Below, in pieces: positions 57,801-64,000 of a DNA stretch of 64,000 bases (position 1 is the stretch's first letter; each line of letters opens with the position of its first letter). Location of the stretch: assembly GCA_964020085.1 (NCBI GenBank), contig OZ026603.1, forward strand, positions 32,357,658-32,421,657, in the 5' to 3' direction. The notes below the pieces were generated by a model. The model searched no databases. It saw only the letters and a list, made by a program, of their open reading frames with translations, and was not told where the DNA came from. Source of the DNA: Micromussa lordhowensis (Eukaryota > Cnidaria > Anthozoa > Scleractinia > Lobophylliidae). Position numbers and translations under genes: made by a program.

Positions 57801-60800
57801 AGGTTTTAATTTATGGCTGGCTGCCAAAACACAGCGTCATCAGATCTTAAATTACAACAGAAATTTGTTGGAACTTGTACTTGATTTTATTTAATAGCAC
57901 AAAGGGCATGACTGCATTCTTTGCCATATCTTTTCTACAAAACCACAATGTTCAAGATTATACATTCAGTTCTGGCAGTATAAAGTATGTATTAACTTTT
58001 TTTAATTACTATCAATTTACATATTTTTAGTTCGGTTATTAGTAATATTATAAAATTTGGTTTCATATTTATTTACTCTGTTACAACTGACTGCTGTCAA
58101 AATGAATCTGCCCAGTAAACTGTGCCAAAGCATTTTAAAAACTAAGATATCTTCTTTTTCCCTACCGCTAAGGGGCATGCAATTAATATTTACTAATTTT
58201 AAAAACCCACATAACCTCTGTGTTTTGACTACAAGACAATCAGGTGGCAGTAACTGATAACGTCACATTACAAAACAATTCTGGCTTTCCCTCAAGATTC
58301 ATAAATTCTATATCCTTCTAGTTATTGAAATTGCTTTGACTTGAAATTGTTCAGACTTGAAATGTTTTAGTAGATAGCTCCTGGTGTCTCCAAACAGTTT
58401 CATTGGTAAGTATGTAACAAATTATTTCACTTAGTTTACACAGATCTAAATACATTACACAAAATTGTGCAGCTTGGCAAAAAGTTACAAAAATTATATA
58501 TGAAAGAACTATGTGGTTCATTGTGGTATGTAAGACAGTAATCAAAAATTTTACGTTTTATATTTTGCTGCAAAGTATACATGTAATGTGTGTGCGAGTC
58601 AAACATCAAAGGCATGTAGTGAAAACTACAAAATTTTGCAAAGAGGTAAAATATCAACAGCAAATTGCTTTCCCTAGATCGTCTCAAAGCCAAACATTTT
58701 AGGTCTAGATTTAACAGGAAGAATTGTCGCATTTTTAAAATCTTTGAAATCATAGGCTTTCACATCTTAACTGAAAAAACAAATTTAGAAACAATTTTAA
58801 GCAAAATTTGTGCACGACACAAATTCAGAGCTGTATTTGTAAATTAGGCGTTTTTGACAGTCACTCAAATGTTTGACATACAGTATGTATTCTTCTCCAC
58901 TAATCATTCATAAATTTTCATAGCCACTGATCTTCACTTTTCTGACATCCACGCACATGTATTGAGCAACATTAAATAAAATCCTAATTATTCCTAATCA
59001 ATAACTAAACTTTGTATACACGTATCAGGAATCAGTCATTGGGATGATGCATTTACACATGTACGAGCTCTAAATGCCATGGAGGATAACATGAACATGA
59101 TAACACATGATGTCATCTCTCTTTTTACTCAGTGCTTACAGCAGTTGGACCCATATTTTAACATTGGATGATTCCAGAAAATATCCATATCAGGTACCAG
59201 GGTTGGTATCTTCATCAATCCCCCCTTCCCCCCCCCCCCCTCCACCTACAGGCTTCGAAAATTGTAAAATGCTCAATCCAAGTTCCAAACTGTTCTATCA
59301 CCCATGCCTTTGGAATTCTATGATCGTTCAATCCCACTCGGAAAATTCTCCTTTTTCTTTACAGCTGATTTGAAATTAGCCCTCTCAAACTTCCATACAC
59401 CTTTATTTTATGGGGATTCATCTTTTCTTTCTCTCTGAAAAGTGTATGTATGTTGATAATTTTCAGTCCAGCAAATGAAAAATGCAAAGACCTGTAGTGG
59501 TCAAATAAGTTGCATGACTTCTTTGAAAAGGAAGATTAAATTAAATGTTTTATTTTTAACCTAAAACAACTTCATGATGTGAATGTGAATGTAGTACCAT
59601 ATTTTTCATCGCAGAGGGAGAATTTTTAAGAAACTGAAAAATACAAGGTCCGGTCCATTTCAAATGTTTTCACCAATAGTTCTGACGATTATTCCACATT
59701 GGCAGCGAGTGATTGGTTTGAATTTTTTGCTCACAACATTTTCAAAACACCTTTGATCCTGACCAGAGTATATTGTGGTTTATATTTATTATGTATATGT
59801 ATCCAGTCAGAAATGTAAATGGTTTTAAAAAATCATCAAATGAATTTAACAATTCAAATGAATCTTTGAACATTGTATTACAACACCATGTCTTCAGAAT
59901 GCAAGTCTGTCATAATAATAACGACATACAAGGAACTTCCAAAAATACAAACAAATACAGATCAAAATCTACCATTCCAAACTCACAGATGTGACATAAA
60001 CCCACCAAAGTAAACTTCTGTTTCCTGAGAGGTCCACTAAGGTCATTGACAGCCACAAAACAAGACACCATTATTTTTTTGTTTTAAAGCAGAGTTTGTA
60101 TTATTGAAAGGCGCCATAATCTTTGAAAGGTCATCTATCATTAATAACTTTTATAATGGGTTTTGAGTCAGGCACTATGTACAGAACCAATATAATTTCA
60201 TATTTGCAGACTTAGTGGAAACCAACATACTTAATTGGCAACTCAGGCAAAGTACAGGGGTGTTCAAGAGGAAACATTTTAAACTTTACTTTCTTAAACA
60301 GTGGCACAAGACTGGAAGAACTATGTTTGAACAAATTAACAGTTTACACTGTGTTTAGTAAACATGGGATAATTTGCATTAACTTAATGCCAATAATTTC
60401 TTTATGCCTTTATGTCTAACATAACTGCCCCAGAAACCGCAAAGACGACCTCTTAATTTCTCGCTTATAAGCTTACTTGCTTTATGGAACGTGAGTAACT
60501 GAGAAGTAGCGAGTCTAAACAGAAAGTAGTTTAAGCTTTCAAGCTTACACTACTCTACGTTCGGTGTAAAAACACTGTACATTATTCTGTATTCGGTGTT
60601 AAACGTAGTTGATGTACTTTGTAGTCATAACATCCAGATGTGACACAAACTATTAATGTTGAAGCTGCATTTGTTTAGCGTAAAAATGGTGAAGTTTCAC
60701 TTACTTTTGCAGCGAACGCATTGCTTAAAAAGTCCCCAAATAAACTCTCCACAGCAGTCACACCATGTAGGATTTCGTAGATGACACGAAACGAATGAAT

Positions 60801-61092
60801 GTCCTCTGCCAACATGTCTTACAGCAGCCTTCTCGTCAGTCACATTCTCCGTTGTTACAGATCGCTTTATGCTAGAACGTTTCTTTGCGCTTTTTCTGTT
60901 GACAAAACTCGAAATGAAGTCTTTCACTGGGTTTTTAGCTGGTGTTGGCATGTGAGGTACAGATATAGCTCGTGTTCTGTCTTTGTGATCACCGGTCATT
61001 GTTTTCATGAACTCCTTGTAGTTTTTACCCGGAGAGTTTGGGCTTCGAGGTTTCGGTTCGTCGTTGACGAAAACCTCGTCACTTTCCATCAT
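48884..61092 (-). CDS. RASSF: RASSF1/5-type Ras-association protein (C1-RA-SARAH)
   Basis: Exons on the complement: 61092-60705, 56883-56756, 56380-56267, 54769-54638, 53472-53392, 52991-52901, 52688-52573, 52349-52272, 49021-48884 (stop 48886-48884). Total 1266 nt, 421 aa, in frame throughout; human RASSF5 is about 418 and RASSF1A about 340 aa. A C1 zinc finger spans residues about 98-147 with all ligands in H-x12-C-x2-C-x13-C-x2-C-x4-H-x2-C-x7-C spacing, split by intron 1. The RA domain (about 215-350) includes GFIRVHMNLIRP, RTSFFLPLGAVKALHV and NPRKFALFE. The SARAH helix (about 353-400) includes WEVFSIPELQNFMKILDREE and would pair with MST/Hippo kinases. The acidic C-terminal tail is not conserved. 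The start chosen is the MM at 61092; the frame stays open upstream to 61416, so a longer N-terminus is possible. Introns 4 and 8 contain a retrotransposon fragment and a 2.8 kb inverted-arm structure. Confidence 0.93.
49350..49445 (+). repeat. tRNA-like (SINE head) segment, left arm
   Basis: TTAGCTCAAGTGGATAACGC resembles a tRNA D-arm with A box. CGAAT/ATTCG arms could form an anticodon-like stem, and GAGGGTTCAATTC a B box. A good acceptor stem is not visible, so a tRNA-derived SINE is more likely than a functional tRNA. The inverted copy is at about 51475-51565. Confidence 0.6.
50667..51060 (+). repeat. Degenerate telomere-like CCCTAA array
   Basis: CCCTAA/ACCCTAA units are interspersed with AAGCAATA, GCGCTAG and GAACGTTAACTC segments. 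A higher-order repeat of 170 bases is visible: AGCAATAACCCTAGGCCTGA occurs at 50771 and again at 50941. The TTAGGG telomere repeat is the animal standard, so this is interstitial and diverged. Confidence 0.85.
53540..54480 (-). pseudogene. Non-LTR reverse transcriptase fragment, inactive
   Basis: On the complement, conserved RT blocks run in order: YQFGFRLNHSTE, then after a frameshift LIDLSKAFDTISH, GVPQGSILGPLLF, then the catalytic box, NLKKGKYKVMLFG, YKYLGMHLDP, and after another frameshift the thumb/C-terminal piece. The catalytic box reads YTYDT where YADDT is expected, so the first Asp is lost. It lies between RASSF exons 4 and 5 on the gene's own strand and is incomplete at both ends. 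Confidence 0.92.
54905..55112. mobile_element. Foldback element (GTTGATAAAACCAAAT arms)
   Basis: AATTTGGTTTTATCAACTGAG..TTGATAAT, CCACCGTAA and CGAGCGTTAGCCCTTCG motifs are mirrored by GACGCTCGAAAC, TTACGGTGG and AACTCAGTTGATAAAACCAA. Confidence 0.8.
55507..55688. mobile_element. Tigger-like MITE
   Basis: The left end CAGTGGAATTCTGACTTTTC and inverted right end GAGAAATCGGGATTCCACTC bound a body with repeated GGTTCGAAAAATCGG-type motifs. Confidence 0.7.
56884..60704. other. RASSF intron 1
   Basis: A 3.8 kb AT-rich intron. A C-run (about 59219-59242) is the only distinct simple repeat; no gene or clear mobile element was recognised. Confidence 0.6.
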
Positions 61093-61718
61093 AGAGATCG
61101 TATACAGTAGCCAAAATATGCCCCTTTCAAAAATGAGCAACAATCTTAGAAATATCCAGTCGTGAAACCGTTTCTTGCACGAATTATTATCCACGGTTTT
61201 CAGTTTACTTCGCATAAGGGCTTCAGATAAAGTGGCTCGAAAGGAAGACGCGTTTGTAAACTGTTGACACTCGCAGACATGTCGTGAAACTGAAACCCAT
61301 ACTTCACGTCCGGGTTCTCCATGTTTCTTGGTCGTGAAATATGATATGTCCCAGAAGGATCGCGTTGCGTCATGCAACAAATCTGTCAATCGCAGGGTGG
61401 GGAGGCTAGAGATCACGCTTCACAATATCTCCCCTGCTCGAATAATATTTTTAAAATTTCATTTTGTCACTTCTTTTGCGGCAAGATTTCAAAGCGAATG
61501 AATGTCCAAAAAAACCGATCGGTGTTTACTTTTTGTAGACTATTTTTTCCCCACCAGTTTGAAAAGGGTGCCGATAGCGTCATTCCATTTTGCACCACGA
61601 CGCATCGACGACAAATAAATTCTGGAAAATTTGATTTCTGTGAAACAGTTTTAACGCCAAATTTGAAAAGAGATTTGAAATTAACAGAAAAAAAAAAGAA
61701 AAAAAAAAAAGAGTGAAG

Positions 61719-61730
61719 AAAAAAAAAAAC
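61719..61730 (-). terminator. Pol III T-run terminator of SRP RNA gene
   Basis: Eleven consecutive A on the + strand (T on the transcribed - strand) directly follow the SRP RNA 3' end. Further A-runs at 61688-61710 could serve as backup terminators. Confidence 0.75.
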
Positions 61731-62026
61731 AGAGTCGAGTTTGACTATCTCGACCGGGCTGTGAATGATCGCCTATTCACAGGTGCTATCCCACTACTGT
61801 TTGACGCGGGAGCTTTTGCCTGCTGTGTTTCCACCCTGGGCCGGTTCGCTCCTCTTTAACCAACCTGGAGAACTCAGACTCCTCTATGTTCACCATATTG
61901 ACGCCAAACTTAGCGCGGACACCCGATCTACATAGGACAACCACCCCCAGGAATCCCGCCCTCAAGCCATTCAACAACCCCAGCCTCCAAGTAACTGGAT
62001 TACAGGCGTGCGCCACTACGCCCGGC
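61731..62026 (-). ncRNA. RN7SL: SRP RNA (7SL), full length
   Basis: Read on the complement, this 296-base stretch follows metazoan SRP RNA from end to end (human is about 299 nt). It opens GCCGGGCGTAGTGGCGCACG then CCTGTAATCC, the Alu-domain loops that bind SRP9/14. It continues through the GATCGGGTGTCCGC helix-5 segment and GTCAATATGGTGA. A GGAG tetraloop at the tip of helix 6 is the SRP19 site. Helix 8 has GGAAAC and AGCAGG loop strands for SRP54, and then AGTAGTGGGATAGCACCTG. It ends at an 11-T run on the minus strand (61719-61729), a Pol III terminator. An AT-rich TTAAAT about 20-25 bases upstream (near 62045-62052) could act as a TATA-like element. The whole S domain is present, so this is not an Alu-type SINE. 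End positions are good to a few bases. Confidence 0.93.
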
Positions 62027-62059
62027 TGACAAAGCACGGGCAAATTTAACTAGTCAATC

Positions 62060-63930
62060 GTGACAAGCCTCGACTGCCTGCCGGAAGTGAGAAGGCTTAT
62101 ATTTGAAGCCCTTAAAACAACAGGATTTCTAACTGAAATCCTAACTTTAAGGAAAGAAATAAATCATTATCTTGAAATTGATGTTAAATTGAAGGCCAAA
62201 CGTTGACTACACAAAGCTGGCCGGATACAGTTTGTCACAATGTTGGGCTTTGTTTCAGCGAAGCCTTGTCGGCGGAAGTTGAAGCTTCTTATTGTGAAGG
62301 GGAGAACACTGGAACGGACTTGTGGAATATGGAAATCGGATGAAACTGTGTCTCTCTTTGTCTATTCGTATGCTGTACAAGATCAGAAAATAAAACTTAC
62401 ATCGAAAGCATAAGAGACTGCTACACCGAAACAAAGAAACCTTCTCGCCATTCCATTTGGGAAGCTTCAGAAAATATGGACGGTGATTTGAGGTGATGCT
62501 ATTTTTCTGCTCTTTTAGTTCTCTCTACTTTGTAGCTGATGTGGATATACTTTATAGCAATACCCTCTCCGGCAACTTCACATTTAAGAGTTTAATGTTT
62601 ATGCCTGAAATTTACAACCGGATGGTTTTTGTAAATGGCAAGCAACCGGGTGTAAAAAAATTGACTGACCACGCGCGTACTTTTTGTCCTCCCTCGGAAT
62701 TTGGATCCTGTGCCACTGAGAAAAAAAAATATTCCTTTGATCTGGGAGTACTAGAAAAGAACTTATCCTGGGTCTCTACCGTTGTGGGTTAAAAGGGAGA
62801 AATAAAACTATTTTACGTGCAAGATGGAAAAATGTTTTCAATGATAGTCTGAAAAAAAGAAACAGGTGAAAAATTTCTACTGCGAGAACTTGCAACAGTT
62901 ATAAATGGTGAGGAATGATTTGGCCCTTGTTCAAGGTAAAGGACCCCGTTGCTTTATTGAAGAAGGAAAAAATGTTTTCTCTCTTCCCGGCGCAGCCATT
63001 ATCCTTTGTTCAAAAAGGAAGAACAGGTTTGCGGCGCAATGACGCAATGAGAGGACTGGGAAAGAGTATGGTTGTTTTCCGTTTTTTGAAAAAATAAAAA
63101 AATAAGGATCAAATAAATTTGAGTCTTTACCAAGAATAGAAGTATTTAGACGAGAAAAATGGCAAAATGGTAGCTCTTCAAATATCACCTACAATAGAGT
63201 GTTTGTATGGATTGGGTAGACAAGCCACAAAATTATAAGGATTTGTATGGAATTTTGCAACTTTTGCGAGGCTCCCATTTGAACAATTTTCCACTGAAAA
63301 CTCTTAAACTTGGCTGGGTACCTTTTCATTCAGTAACATTTCAGTTAAAATGTTTAGATTTTCAATCTAATCAATATAATAAACTCGTCCCGGTCCTCTC
63401 ACGTTTCTGCAATTGGCTATAGATAGTTCATTCTACAGGAGCTCGAGAATTCAGATTTCACAGACTATTCAACTCGAAGCCTTGGTAAACACACGCCAAG
63501 AGATATCAACAATAAAAACAACTCGAACATCTCGCTACAAAACTGTTTTATTCTGATACAACTTTTACTCAAAAACATCTTATTCTGAACGGATTCAAAA
63601 TACTCCTTAAGGTGGTAATAATATTCTACAATGCTTTCCTTCTATTACTAGAAATTAAAATTCTCCCCCAGCACCATATAGCACTGACTCCAAAAAAAAT
63701 ACTTTTATTATTATATTATTGTCGAAATACTCTAAATAAGTTTTGCAAAGCTACCAAGGCTCCATTTTTACGTAAACAGATGGAGCAGATCTAGAAACGC
63801 CATGTTCGTTACAAAACTATAAAAAATATCTGGGCAGAGAGGCTAGGGAAGCAAACCATACCTGAATTGAGCTCAGTTCGTCTCCAATCCTAACGCAATT
63901 CAAACTTATGCAATGTTCTTGACGCAATCT
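62060..63930. other. No supportable gene
   Basis: Several short + strand ORFs (for example 62493-62792) lack domains and splice context. An ATG near 62476 followed by a possible donor could be a tiny first exon of a gene beyond the window, but nothing confirms it. Confidence 0.4.
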
Positions 63931-63931
63931 T

Positions 63932-63976
63932 ATGTGTGTGTGTGTGTGGGCGGGGGGGGGGGGAGGGGGGAGGGGA
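63932..63976 (+). repeat. (TG)n tract followed by G-runs
   Basis: A TG dinucleotide tract leads into G-runs (12, 6 and 4 G separated by A). It is a potential G-quadruplex former and a likely assembly or sequencing trouble spot. Confidence 0.85.
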
Positions 63977-64000
63977 AGACACGGCAAAAGTGCCAGTAAT

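Noticed and set aside
61731..62026. Human Alu contamination
   Set aside because: The complete SRP S domain is present and the sequence differs from human 7SL throughout, so it is a native SRP RNA gene.
61786..62043. 85-codon minus-strand ORF
   Set aside because: It lies wholly within the SRP RNA gene and its codons simply read through conserved RNA helices.
62493..62792. 99-codon + strand ORF near the window end
   Set aside because: No recognisable domain, no partner exons, and composition like flanking DNA.

Overview
The window is animal nuclear DNA. Genes are split by many short GT-AG introns, the sequence is AT-rich, and introns and intergenic DNA are full of foldback (MITE-like) elements, tRNA-derived SINE remnants and dead non-LTR retrotransposon pieces. 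The gene set and structure best fit a cnidarian, most likely a stony coral; this is inference from gene content and repeat style, not a database match. The HIS2-type histidinol-phosphatase gene hints at a 'robust' coral, the lineage reported to have kept histidine-synthesis genes.

Layout: (1) 1-4.8 kb, the 3' half of COQ2 (coenzyme Q prenyltransferase, + strand, 4 exons in the window). (2) 8.9-26.5 kb, a complete 24-exon ubinuclein gene (HIRA histone-chaperone subunit, - strand, predicted 1068 aa). (3) 27.4-30.1 kb, a 3-exon PHP-type histidinol-phosphatase gene (+ strand, 312 aa), divergent from ubinuclein across about 0.86 kb. (4) 32.8-42.1 kb, an unnamed single-pass receptor with three fibronectin-III domains and a tyrosine-rich tail (- strand, 8 exons, 687 aa, every intron in phase 1). 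(5) 44.9-45.9 kb, TUSC2 (+ strand, 2 exons, 106 aa). (6) 48.9-61.1 kb, a RASSF1/5-type gene with C1, RA and SARAH domains (- strand, 9 exons, 421 aa). (7) 61.7-62.0 kb, a full-length SRP (7SL) RNA gene on the - strand with a Pol III T-run terminator. From 62.1 kb to the end I see no gene I can support.

All exon chains given here were joined by hand from GT/AG sites, and reading frame is kept across every junction. Protein genes alternate in direction (COQ2 +, UBN -, HIS2-like +, receptor -, TUSC2 +, RASSF -). The genes do not form one pathway. Three points stand out: TUSC2 next to a RASSF1/5 gene, the same pair that adjoin in human 3p21.3; an amino-acid biosynthesis enzyme type that most animals lack; and an uncharacterised signalling receptor.

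Repeats of note are a 2.8 kb structure in the last RASSF intron, made of two inverted 445-bp tRNA-like-containing arms around a degenerate CCCTAA array; a 496-bp near-perfect tandem duplication; a 54-bp minisatellite; a TTAA-flanked piggyBac-like foldback; and several foldback families present in two or three copies within the window.
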